NCBI GenBank assembly: GCA_019136325.1
Contig: JAGVUJ010000018.1
Coordinates: 1 to 53,350 of the forward strand
Direction: 5' to 3'
Length of the DNA stretch: 53,350 nt
From: Deltaproteobacteria bacterium
GTDB taxonomy: Bacteria > Desulfobacterota > Syntrophia > Syntrophales > Smithellaceae
Position numbers and translations under genes: made by a program. Below the pieces are notes generated by a model. The model saw only the letters and a program-made list of their open reading frames with translations, was not told the DNA's origin and did not search any database. Position 1 is the stretch's first letter. Every line of letters starts with the position of its first letter. This document shows, in pieces, positions 1 to 8,100 of the stretch.

Positions 1-172
1 ACGCAAACCTGCGTTCATGAATCGATATAACATTTTCACCATGCTTCATGCCGGTGGGCGCAGCATTTCCTCGCTGATTAAAGACATGGTCCATTTGACG
101 GGCCACAAGGATTATCTGATATTGAAAAGCGTCAAGGAATTCAAAAAAACATCTCCGGAGTATTTCCGATGA
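1..172 (+). CDS. C-terminal end of a probable siroheme decarboxylase subunit (AhbB-like), partial
   Basis: An open frame enters from the left edge at base 2 and gives 56 residues ending at the TGA at 170-172, which overlaps the hemL start (ATGA). The fragment contains YNIFTMLHAG, HKDYLILKSVKEFKKTSPEYF and similar text that resembles the end of the AsnC/Lrp-like siroheme decarboxylases AhbA/AhbB, whose last residues typically read KEFKK..YF. Those proteins remove acetate side chains from siroheme on the siroheme-dependent route to heme. The overlap with hemL, the first dedicated tetrapyrrole gene, agrees with this. Only the tail is visible, so a related AsnC-type regulator cannot be excluded. 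Confidence 0.55.
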   Translation, partial: RKPAFMNRYNIFTMLHAGGRSISSLIKDMVHLTGHKDYLILKSVKEFKKTSPEYFR

Positions 173-1455
173 ATCAAAAAAATTCATCAGCAGATTTCTT
201 AAACGCACAACAGGTTATCCCCGGCGGAGTTAACTCCCCGGTTCGTGCCTGGAAATCGGTGGGAGGAAATCCCATTTTTATCAGCAAGGCAAAGGGAAGT
301 AAAATTTATGATGTTTCCGGCAGAAAGTACATCGATTACGTACTTTCCTGGGGACCGATGATTCTTGGCCATGCCCATCCGAAAGTTATTGCGGCTATTC
401 AGACTTCTGCAAAAAGAGGGTCCAGCTTCGGAGCGCCGACAGAGGTTGAGACAAAAATCGCAGAGACGGTTGCCTCGGCCATACCGTCTATTAAGCTTAT
501 TCGTTTCATGTCTTCCGGCACCGAAGCAACGATGACGGCCATTCGTCTTGCACGGGGATATACGGGTCGGAATCTGATTATCAAGTTTGACGGCTGTTAT
601 CACGGACACAGCGATTCCCTGTTGATTCAAGCGGGTTCGGGACCGGCCACCCTGGGTATTCCGGGCTCTCCGGGCGTGCCGGGTGAAATTGCGCGCCTGA
701 CATTAAGTCTGCCATATAACGATGAGGAAATCCTTGAGAAAACAATTCGGAAATACGGCTCCCGGCTTGCTGCCATCATTGTCGAACCGGTTGCGGGCAA
801 TATGGGCGTGGTTCCGCCGCGCAAAGAATTTCTGGAAAAATTAAGAAAACTTACCACACAAGAAGGAATTGTTTTAATTTTCGATGAAGTGATCACGGGT
901 TTCCGTTTTTCCTTCGGCGGCTATCAGAATCTGATCGGGATCGAACCGGATTTAACCTGTCTGGGAAAAATCATCGGCGGCGGAATGCCTGTTGGCGCCG
1001 TTGGCGGCAAAAAAGAAATCATGGAAAAACTCGCACCGGCAGGCGATGTTTATCAGGCAGGGACTCTTTCCGGGAATCCTCTGGCGATGAATGCCGGATT
1101 AGCGACGCTCAACATTCTCAAAACCTGTGGGAAATCTTTTATTCGTTTGGATAAAAACGCCGGCAGACTCTGCCGCGAAATGGAAACTCTTTTTCGCAGT
1201 CGAGGCATTCCCGTCTTCATCAACAGAGTGTTTTCCATGTTTACGATTTTCTTTCAGGAAGGTCCGGTTTATGATTTTAAAACGGCTCAGCAGTCCGACT
1301 CCCAAATGTTCGCCCGATTCTTTCACGGCATGCTGAAGCAAGGAATCTGGCTGGCCCCGTCACAATATGAAGCTGCTTTTCTGTCTTTTGCTCATGACGA
1401 TAATGATCTTCAAAAAACAATGGACGCCTGCGCAAAAACATTAAGAAATTTATAA
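169..1455 (+). CDS. hemL: Glutamate-1-semialdehyde 2,1-aminomutase
   Basis: This 428-residue cytosolic PLP enzyme converts glutamate-1-semialdehyde to 5-aminolevulinate, the last step of the C5 route to tetrapyrroles. The N-terminal VIPGGVNSPVRAW signature, SSGTEA (115-120, phosphate contacts), FDEVITGFR (238-246, cofactor aspartate) and the Schiff-base lysine K267 in CLGKIIGGGMPVGA are all present. Length is normal for HemL. The start overlaps the stop of the upstream AhbB-like gene as ATGA, so translation is probably coupled and both genes are likely in one heme operon that begins to the left of the window. The next gene (gmd) has its own promoter. Confidence 0.97.
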   Translation: MNQKNSSADFLNAQQVIPGGVNSPVRAWKSVGGNPIFISKAKGSKIYDVSGRKYIDYVLSWGPMILGHAHPKVIAAIQTSAKRGSSFGAPTEVETKIAETVASAIPSIKLIRFMSSGTEATMTAIRLARGYTGRNLIIKFDGCYHGHSDSLLIQAGSGPATLGIPGSPGVPGEIARLTLSLPYNDEEILEKTIRKYGSRLAAIIVEPVAGNMGVVPPRKEFLEKLRKLTTQEGIVLIFDEVITGFRFSFGGYQNLIGIEPDLTCLGKIIGGGMPVGAVGGKKEIMEKLAPAGDVYQAGTLSGNPLAMNAGLATLNILKTCGKSFIRLDKNAGRLCREMETLFRSRGIPVFINRVFSMFTIFFQEGPVYDFKTAQQSDSQMFARFFHGMLKQGIWLAPSQYEAAFLSFAHDDNDLQKTMDACAKTLRNL

Positions 1456-1463
1456 TCGCTTCA

Positions 1464-1492
1464 TTGACAAGCATCCCTCAATCCGGTATTAA
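1464..1492 (+). promoter_or_regulatory. Sigma-70-type promoter for gmd-fcl
   Basis: TTGACA at 1464-1469, a 17-base spacer and TATTAA at 1487-1492 form a good housekeeping promoter in the 66-base gap after hemL. The predicted start is near 1499, leaving a 22-base leader with GGAG at 1513-1516, five bases before the gmd ATG. Seen in sequence; activity not shown. Confidence 0.65.
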
Positions 1493-1521
1493 ACCACATA
1501 ATAACTTTATATGGAGACGAA

Positions 1522-2553
1522 ATGAAGAAAGCTTTTCTCACCGGCATTACCGGACAGGACGGGTCCTACCTTGCGGAATTCTTATTAAAAAAAGGTTATG
1601 AAGTTCACGGATTAATTCGTCGTTCCAGCACGTTCAACACCGAGCGTATCGATCATCTTTATCATGATTTTCACGATCCCGAAGCAAGATTGTTTCTGCA
1701 TTACGGAGACCTGAGCGTTTCCGCTCAACTGATGGACCTGCTGCATTCCATTCAACCGGACGAAATATACAATCTGGGCGCTCAAAGTCACGTGCGCGTC
1801 AGTTTCGACATGCCCGAATACACGGGCGATGTCACCGCTCTGGGAACATTGAGAATTCTGGAATCTATTCGGAAAACAGGGATAAAAACAAAATTCTATC
1901 AGGCGTCATCCAGCGAGATGTTTGGCGCCGCGCCGCCGCCGCAAAATGAAAAAACTGTTTTTCAACCCCGCAGCCCTTACGCCGTCGCCAAAGTTTATTC
2001 CTACTACATCAGTCAGAACTATCGCGATGCGTATGGAATTTTTGCCGCTAACGGCATCCTGTTCAATCATGAATCTCCCCGGCGCGGCGAAACGTTCGTG
2101 ACCCGGAAAATTACCCGTGCGGCAACCCAGATTAAACTCGGGCTGAAGGATAAATTATACCTCGGAAACCTCGAAGCCAAAAGAGACTGGGGCTTTGCCG
2201 GAGATTATGTTGAAGCCATGTGGCTGATGCTGCAGCAGGATACCCCCGATGATTTTGTCATCGCGACCGGCGAAACGCACTCGGTAAAAGAATTTGCGGA
2301 AATGGTCTTTAAAAAACTGGACCTGGATTATAAAAAATATGTGGAAATAGACAAAAGATATTTCCGCCCGACTGAAGTTGACGCACTTTTGGGTGATGCA
2401 ACCAAAGCAAGAAAAATTCTGAACTGGCAGCCGAAAGTTTCTTTTGAAAAGCTGGTGGACATGATGATTACATCGGACATGGATCTGGCCCAGAAAGAAA
2501 AAACACTTCTTGATGCCGGCTTCCGTTCGAATAATCAAAAATTGGATCATTGA
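1522..2553 (+). CDS. gmd: GDP-mannose 4,6-dehydratase
   Basis: This 343-residue short-chain dehydrogenase turns GDP-D-mannose into GDP-4-keto-6-deoxy-D-mannose, the precursor for GDP-L-fucose, GDP-rhamnose or related glycan sugars. The N-terminal [12 protein letters not shown] nucleotide-binding loop (8-19), the SSSE segment (129-132, Thr/Ser and Glu of the active site) and Y153-x3-K157 are visible, as are the family motifs [10 protein letters not shown] and [20 protein letters not shown] lies five bases before the ATG. It is followed 10 bases later by fcl, which uses its product, so the pair is an operon. Nucleotide-sugar use downstream (LPS or capsule) is inferred; no glycosyltransferase is nearby. 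Confidence 0.97.
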   Translation: MKKAFLTGITGQDGSYLAEFLLKKGYEVHGLIRRSSTFNTERIDHLYHDFHDPEARLFLHYGDLSVSAQLMDLLHSIQPDEIYNLGAQSHVRVSFDMPEYTGDVTALGTLRILESIRKTGIKTKFYQASSSEMFGAAPPPQNEKTVFQPRSPYAVAKVYSYYISQNYRDAYGIFAANGILFNHESPRRGETFVTRKITRAATQIKLGLKDKLYLGNLEAKRDWGFAGDYVEAMWLMLQQDTPDDFVIATGETHSVKEFAEMVFKKLDLDYKKYVEIDKRYFRPTEVDALLGDATKARKILNWQPKVSFEKLVDMMITSDMDLAQKEKTLLDAGFRSNNQKLDH

Positions 2554-2563
2554 AGGTTTTGAA

Positions 2564-3508
2564 ATGCTTGAACAAAAACGGATCACCATCACGGGAGGCA
2601 AAGGTTTCCTGGGAAACCATCTTTTGAAAAAATTCAAAGATAAAGGCTGTCTGAATATCGGCATTGCCGATCTTCCCGATTATGACCTGACGGATATCCA
2701 TGATGTTCGCAGGATGTATGAGGAAACCAAACCGGAAATCGTTATTCATCTGGCCGCTAAAGTCGGCGGCATTGGTTTTAATCAGGAAAAGCCGGCCGAA
2801 CTTTTTTACGATAATTTGATGATGGGCACGCAACTGCTTCATGAAGCCTATCGCCGGAACATTGAAAAATTTGTCGCGTTGGGTACGGTCTGCGCATATC
2901 CCAAATTTACGCCTGTTCCTTTCAGAGAAGATGATATCTGGAACGGATATCCCGAAGAAACCAACGCTCCCTATGGATTGGCAAAAAAAATGATGCTGGT
3001 GCAATCTCAGGCGTATCGCCAGCAGTATGGTTTCAATTCCATCTTTCTGCTGCCGGTGAATCTTTACGGACCGGGCGATAATTTCGATCCCCGTTCCTCC
3101 CACGTCATCCCGGCTTTAATTAAAAAATGCTTTGATGCAATGGACAACAAAGCCGATGAACTGGAAGTCTGGGGTACCGGTTCGGCCACCCGGGAATTTT
3201 TTTATGTCGAAGATGCCGCAGAGGCCATCTTTCTGGCCACGTTACTCTATAATAAGAGCGAGCCTGTCAACCTCGGAGCAGGATCGGAAATATCCATTAA
3301 AGATCTCACGAACATTATTGTCGATTTGTCTGGTTTTTCCGGCCGGATTGTCTGGGATAAAACAAAACCTGACGGGCAGCCCAAACGCATGCTGGATACC
3401 TCCAGGGCTATGAAGGAATTCGGGTTCACGGCTAAAACGGATATTTATTCGGGACTGGCCAAAACGATTGAATGGTATAAGGAAAATCGTCATTTGTTAA
3501 AAAAATGA
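2564..3508 (+). CDS. fcl: GDP-L-fucose synthase
   Basis: The 314-residue epimerase/reductase converts GDP-4-keto-6-deoxymannose to GDP-L-fucose with NADPH. GGKGFLG (11-17) is the nucleotide loop, and Y137-x3-K141 is the SDR catalytic pair. The active-site cysteine is C110 in TVCAYPK, and the serine usually two residues before it is replaced by T108. The ATG at 2564 is chosen over an upstream in-frame ATG at 2510: it has GAAGG seven bases upstream, gives the normal family length and avoids a 44-base overlap with gmd. It is co-transcribed with gmd. Confidence 0.95.
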   Translation: MLEQKRITITGGKGFLGNHLLKKFKDKGCLNIGIADLPDYDLTDIHDVRRMYEETKPEIVIHLAAKVGGIGFNQEKPAELFYDNLMMGTQLLHEAYRRNIEKFVALGTVCAYPKFTPVPFREDDIWNGYPEETNAPYGLAKKMMLVQSQAYRQQYGFNSIFLLPVNLYGPGDNFDPRSSHVIPALIKKCFDAMDNKADELEVWGTGSATREFFYVEDAAEAIFLATLLYNKSEPVNLGAGSEISIKDLTNIIVDLSGFSGRIVWDKTKPDGQPKRMLDTSRAMKEFGFTAKTDIYSGLAKTIEWYKENRHLLKK

Positions 3509-3566
3509 ACGCCGGTCATGTTTTTCTTGACTTTAATGCTTGTCGGTGCTAAGGAGCTTTCAGCGA

Positions 3567-3851
3567 ATGGATAAAGAAACACGAAAGTATGCCATGCAAA
3601 TGGCCTTCGCGAGCAGCATCGGCATCGCCATGATTCTGGCTGTTTTTGGCTGTTTGCTTCTGGGATCTTATTTGGATAAAAAATTCGATTCCGGACATGT
3701 TTTTACAGTTGTTTTTTTATTTATCGGGTTAGCGGCCGGTTTTCGTAATTTATACGTTTTGATTCAAAAAAACTTCAGTGATGAAGAAACTATAATAAAG
3801 AGTTTAAAAAGTGAACCTCATCGTCAAAGACCCGCTCCAAAAAAGAATTGA
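3567..3851 (+). CDS. AtpZ/AtpI-family F0 accessory protein (first of two)
   Basis: A 94-residue protein with two hydrophobic helices (about 18-42 and 46-68) and a charged tail. The IGIAMILAVFGCLLLGSYLD and LFIGLAAGFRNLY text matches the small AtpZ/AtpI proteins that precede atpB in many bacteria and are thought to help Mg2+ supply or c-ring assembly. The ATG at 3567 is preferred: AAGGAG sits ten bases upstream, while the longer frame needs a TTG at 3540. Its 3' end overlaps the next gene by 41 bases, so the two are translationally linked. Confidence 0.82.
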   Translation: MDKETRKYAMQMAFASSIGIAMILAVFGCLLLGSYLDKKFDSGHVFTVVFLFIGLAAGFRNLYVLIQKNFSDEETIIKSLKSEPHRQRPAPKKN

Positions 3852-4206
3852 AGTTACCAACTGGGTTATTCTTGTCGTTATTTTAATTCCATCTTTATTT
3901 TTTGCTCCCGGAAAATTTTCTCTCGGCATCCTTTTGGGTGGTTTTGTCAGCATCGTTAATTTTCACTGGATGGCGAAAGGATTGCGCGGTATTTTCCAGA
4001 ACTTAAACAGCAATCCCAAAGGCGCCGTTATGGTAAAATATTATATTCGTCTGGCTATCATGGCTGTTGTTTTGTTTTTCTTAATTGCCAATGATATCGT
4101 TGACGTCATTGGACTGTTAATCGGACTTTCCGTCGTGATAATCAATATTTCAGTAACGATGATTATCGCCCTGGCAAAAAAAAACTTTATTGAGGAGGTT
4201 GTTTAG
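3811..4206 (+). CDS. atpI: ATP synthase subunit I family protein
   Basis: A 131-residue membrane protein with four predicted helices (about 15-33, 36-54, 72-91, 95-121) resembling the ATP synthase I chain, an assembly helper for the F0 c-ring. The start is a GTG at 3811 lying inside the upstream atpZ-like gene; no ATG in frame would keep the first helix intact. A charged stretch between helices two and three carries NSNPKGAVMVKYY, a region like that of other delta-type AtpI proteins. The stop is nine bases before atpB. The identity of the subfamily is less certain than the role suggested by context. Confidence 0.8.
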   Translation: MNLIVKDPLQKRIEVTNWVILVVILIPSLFFAPGKFSLGILLGGFVSIVNFHWMAKGLRGIFQNLNSNPKGAVMVKYYIRLAIMAVVLFFLIANDIVDVIGLLIGLSVVIINISVTMIIALAKKNFIEEVV

Positions 4207-4215
4207 AAAACTGAT

Positions 4216-4887
4216 ATGGAACCCTTAATATTTTTTCACACAACGTGGCTGAAAGATGTGGGCATCGAAATGACAATTGTTTATAATACATTATTTGTCA
4301 TGCTTTTGCTCGCCGCGCTTTCATTTCTTGCCACCAGAAGCATGGCTGTTTACCCCGGCAAAACGCAAAATGTCATGGAAGTGATTCTGGGAGGCTTTGA
4401 TGGTCTGCTCAATGAAATTATGGGACATAATGGAAGGAAGTTTTTCCCTCTGATCGCCACCCTGGGACTCTTCATTCTTGTGTCTAACCTGATTGGCATT
4501 GTGCCAGGATTTGAATCCCCGACATCCAATATCAACACCAATGCGGCCATGGCGCTTATTGTTTTCCTCTCCACACATGTCGTCGGCGTTAAGGAACACG
4601 GATTTAAATACTTCAAACAATTTATGGGTCCGGTCTGGTGGCTTACTCCCCTGATGCTGCCCATTGAAATTATCAGCCATATCTCCCGACCGCTTTCACT
4701 GACTTTCCGGTTGTTCGGAAATATCAAAGGTGAAGACATTGTCGCGCTGGTTGTTTTATTTCTGGTTCCCTGGTTTGTTCCCCTGCCCGTCTTCGTATTA
4801 ATGATTTTTACATCTCTGGTTCAGACGCTTGTTTTCATGCTGTTGGCCATGATGTATATCGCAGGAGCCATGGAAGAGGGTCATTAA
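4216..4887 (+). CDS. atpB: ATP synthase F0 subunit a
   Basis: The 223-residue stator subunit forms the ion half-channels next to the c-ring in the inner membrane. Five to six hydrophobic helices are visible. The essential arginine is R165 in [14 protein letters not shown], and Q203 in [16 protein letters not shown] is the equivalent of the channel glutamine of the last helix. GAGGAGG lies in the end of atpI, 17 bases before the ATG, so reinitiation from atpI is likely. The usual next gene, atpE, is missing: a strong terminator begins 35 bases after the stop. The remaining F-ATPase genes must lie elsewhere. Whether the enzyme moves H+ or Na+ cannot be told without subunit c. Confidence 0.96.
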   Translation: MEPLIFFHTTWLKDVGIEMTIVYNTLFVMLLLAALSFLATRSMAVYPGKTQNVMEVILGGFDGLLNEIMGHNGRKFFPLIATLGLFILVSNLIGIVPGFESPTSNINTNAAMALIVFLSTHVVGVKEHGFKYFKQFMGPVWWLTPLMLPIEIISHISRPLSLTFRLFGNIKGEDIVALVVLFLVPWFVPLPVFVLMIFTSLVQTLVFMLLAMMYIAGAMEEGH

Positions 4888-4921
4888 CAGTAATAACTTA
4901 AAAAAATATATAAGAAAAAGG

Positions 4922-4967
4922 CGGGAAATCATTTTTTCGAAGAAATGATTTCCCGTTCTCTTTTTTA
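4922..4967 (+). terminator. Rho-independent terminator after atpB
   Basis: A perfect 13-base stem (4922-4934 with 4943-4955), closed by a short TTCGAA-containing loop and followed by TTCTCTTTTTT. It ends the atpZ-atpI-atpB unit. The rest of 4888-5119 shows no coding frame of subunit c type. Confidence 0.9.
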
Positions 4968-5054
4968 TCCATATCTTCCTCTTTCGGCACATTTTATATA
5001 TAGTCAATATCATAAGATATTTTCGTTTCTTGTGGTGTTTTTTGAATCTTAAAC

Positions 5055-5083
5055 TTGACGTTCGGGATCTAACATAATATTTA
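5055..5083 (+). promoter_or_regulatory. Possible promoter for the activase gene
   Basis: TTGACG (5055-5060), 17 bases, then TATTTA (5078-5083), in an AT-rich stretch after the atpB terminator. The -35 is good and the -10 is weak (three of six). A GGTGA at 5106-5110 could serve as ribosome site for the ATG at 5120. Confidence 0.4.
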
Positions 5084-5119
5084 ATATGAAGATTAATTAA
5101 CTGATGGTGATTTTTTCCG

Positions 5120-8100
5120 ATGCAGACTTTGGGAATTAACATAGGGTCATCCAGTGTTAAGGTCGTTTTGCTGGACGGACAGAATATTGTCTGGGGCAAA
5201 GTGGAGCCTCACGAAGGGAATTTTGTTCATACACTGGAGAAAATTTTATCCCTAAAGACCCTTCCGCCGTTAATCAGGTCTTTGGCGACCGGTACCGAAG
5301 GAAGAAACCTTTTAAATATAAAAAGCGTTATTGAACCGCTTTGCATTGAAGCGGTTCTGCAGCATCTGAACTACAGAGTCGACGCCCTGGTTTCCCTCGG
5401 TGGCGAAGATCTTGTCGTTTATACCATCGACGAAAATAAAAAAATCATCACCAGCTTTGCCGGAAACAAATGTGCTTCAGGCACAGGAGAATTCTTCAAA
5501 CAACAACTGATCCGGATGGACATGAACCTCGATGATATTCACGCTATTTCCGAAGGAAGCCGCATCCTGAAGCTGTCTTCGCGCTGTTCCGTGTTTATGA
5601 AAAGTGACTGCACGCACCGTTTGAATAAAGGCGAGGCCAACAGAGGCGATATTGTGTTGTCTTTAAGCGATGTCATGGCCGCCAAGGTAATCGATTTTAT
5701 CAAGAAAGCAAGGCTCACCAACAAAAAAATTCTCCTCGTCGGCGGCGTGACCCAGAACCAGCATCTTATCCGCTTTATTCGGGAATGCATGCCGGAAAAC
5801 GAATTCATTGTTCCTCCGGAAGCCACTTATTTTGAAGCATACGGAGCCGCGCTGCTGGCCGGAAGTTCCGGCAGTTTTCTGCCCGATCGAGAAAAACTGT
5901 TCAAACCCAACATGGTTCAGTTCAAGAGATTCAAAAGTCTGAAAACAGCGGAGGGAAAAGTACAATATCTCGAATCCCCTAAAGCAAAAGTCGTGGCCGG
6001 AAGAGAGTACATTCTTGGTGTCGACGGCGGTTCGACCACGACCAAAGCCTGCCTCATTGATATGGAAACCTCTGAGATAACGGCCTCCTTCTACGGTCGC
6101 ACGCATGGAGATCCGGTGAAGGCGTTGAAAAACTGTTTCATTGAAATGCAAAAACAAATCAGGGCCGATGTCGGCGACGGTGCAATAAAAATAACTCTTG
6201 CCGCAACCACCGGATCGTCAAGAGAGCTGCTGGGCGTATTTCTGGAAACTCCCGGCGTGTACAATGAAATTATCGCTCATGCAATTGGGACGACTTTCTA
6301 TCAGAAAGATATCGACACCATCTTTGAAATCGGCGGACAAGATGCCAAATATGTTTTACTAAAAAATAAAGTCCCTATCGATTATGCGATGAATGAAGCC
6401 TGTTCCGCGGGTACCGGATCGTTTCTGGAGGAATCGGCTCAGGGCGATTTAAACATTCATCACGCCCGGGAAATCGGCGATATTGCGCTACAGGCCGTCG
6501 AACCGCTAAAGTTCGGTGAACACTGTTCCGCTTTTATCAACTCGGATGTCCGTAAGGCCATTCAACAGGGGGCTTCGCGCGAAGACATCACGGCTGGAAT
6601 CGTCACCTCGATTGTCTCCAATTATCTCAATCGTGTGGTCGGCAATCGAACGATCGGTAAAAATATTGTTCTGCAGGGAGGGGTGGCCAAAAACAAAGCG
6701 GTTCCTCTGGCTTTCGCAATGCTGCTGGATAAAAATATTCTGGTGCCGCCCGATCCGGAACTGATGGGTTGTTTCGGTGTCGGCATCCTTGCCCGGCAGA
6801 AATTGAATGAAGGATTTCTAAGCAAAACCGATTACAATCTTGATAAAATTCTTGCCACGGAAATCGTCTATGAAAAGGAATTTCAATGCAACGCCTGCGA
6901 TAATCTCTGCCCCATCCGGGTTCTGAATGTTAACGGCCATCGATACATGTTTGGAGGGCGTTGTAACAAATACGCCAACATCCGGAAGAAAAAAAATTTC
7001 GATGAAAATGCGGTTATCGATTACATCGAACAGCGCAATGCCATTCTTTTCAATCAATGCGCACCGGATCCGGCTCAACTGATCAGGAAAAAAGATATCG
7101 TGGTTGGCATTCCGAAATGTTTTTCGGTATACACGCTCTGGCCGCTTTACGCCTGGTTTTTTCATTTGCTGGGAGTGGAGGTCGCTCTTTCCGCAGAGAT
7201 CGTTCATGAAGGAACCGCCAGAGTGGAGAGTACCTATTGCTTTCCCGCAGAAATAGCCCACGGCGCGGTTCAGGATATTTTCAACCGCCATGTTGATTAT
7301 ATTTTTCTGCCTCATTTTCGGGATATGGAAAGTTACGAAAGCAATACACCGGCTTGTTTCTGCCCGATTACCCAAAGTCTTCCCTATTACATCAGGAAAG
7401 CTTTCCCCGAAATTCCTGAAGATAAATATCTCGCTCCCGTCATCAGTTTTATGTACGGACTGCAAAAAGCCGCCGAACCATTTATCGCGATGGCCGTTAA
7501 ACTCGGCATTCCTGAAAGCGATGCGCAGAAAGCTTTTCACATTGCCCATGAAAAGCAAAAGGAATGCTTTAAGAAATTTTCTCAACTCGGCCAATTGGCA
7601 ATTGAAAACGCCCGAAAATCTCAAACTCCGGTGATCGCCGTTCTGGGTCGTCCTTACAACTCCTTTACGCCGGATGCCAATATGGGTATCCCGCGCAAAT
7701 ACACCTCGCGCGGTTATACGGTGATTCCTTTCGACATTCTTCCTTTTGACGATCAGGGAATTTATCCGAATATGTACTGGTACTACGGCCAGCAGGATAT
7801 GAAGGCGGCGGCTCTGTTAAAAAATCAGGACAATATCTTCGTCACGTACATATCCAATTTTTCCTGCGCCCCGGATTCGTTCATGCTGCATTACCTGAAA
7901 TGGATGATGGGGATGAAGCCTTTTCTGATTCTGGAACTGGATTCTCACACGGCCGACGCCGGCGTTGATACGCGCATTGAAGCTTTTTTGGATATTATCG
8001 AAGGGTATCGCTCCAAGATCGACGATATCCGGGAAAGCAGATATGACAACGGCCTCAGATTTATTAACAATCGCGATGAAGAAATTCATATTAAAAACAC

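Noticed and set aside
3531..3560. TTGACT near 3528 as a promoter for the atp genes
   Set aside because: The sequence 17 bases downstream (TAAGGA) is the ribosome-site region and a poor -10; read-through from gmd-fcl is as likely.
4888..5119. Searched for atpE or another small gene
   Set aside because: The stretch holds a terminator and AT-rich promoter-like sequence; no frame encodes the two-helix Gly-rich subunit c.
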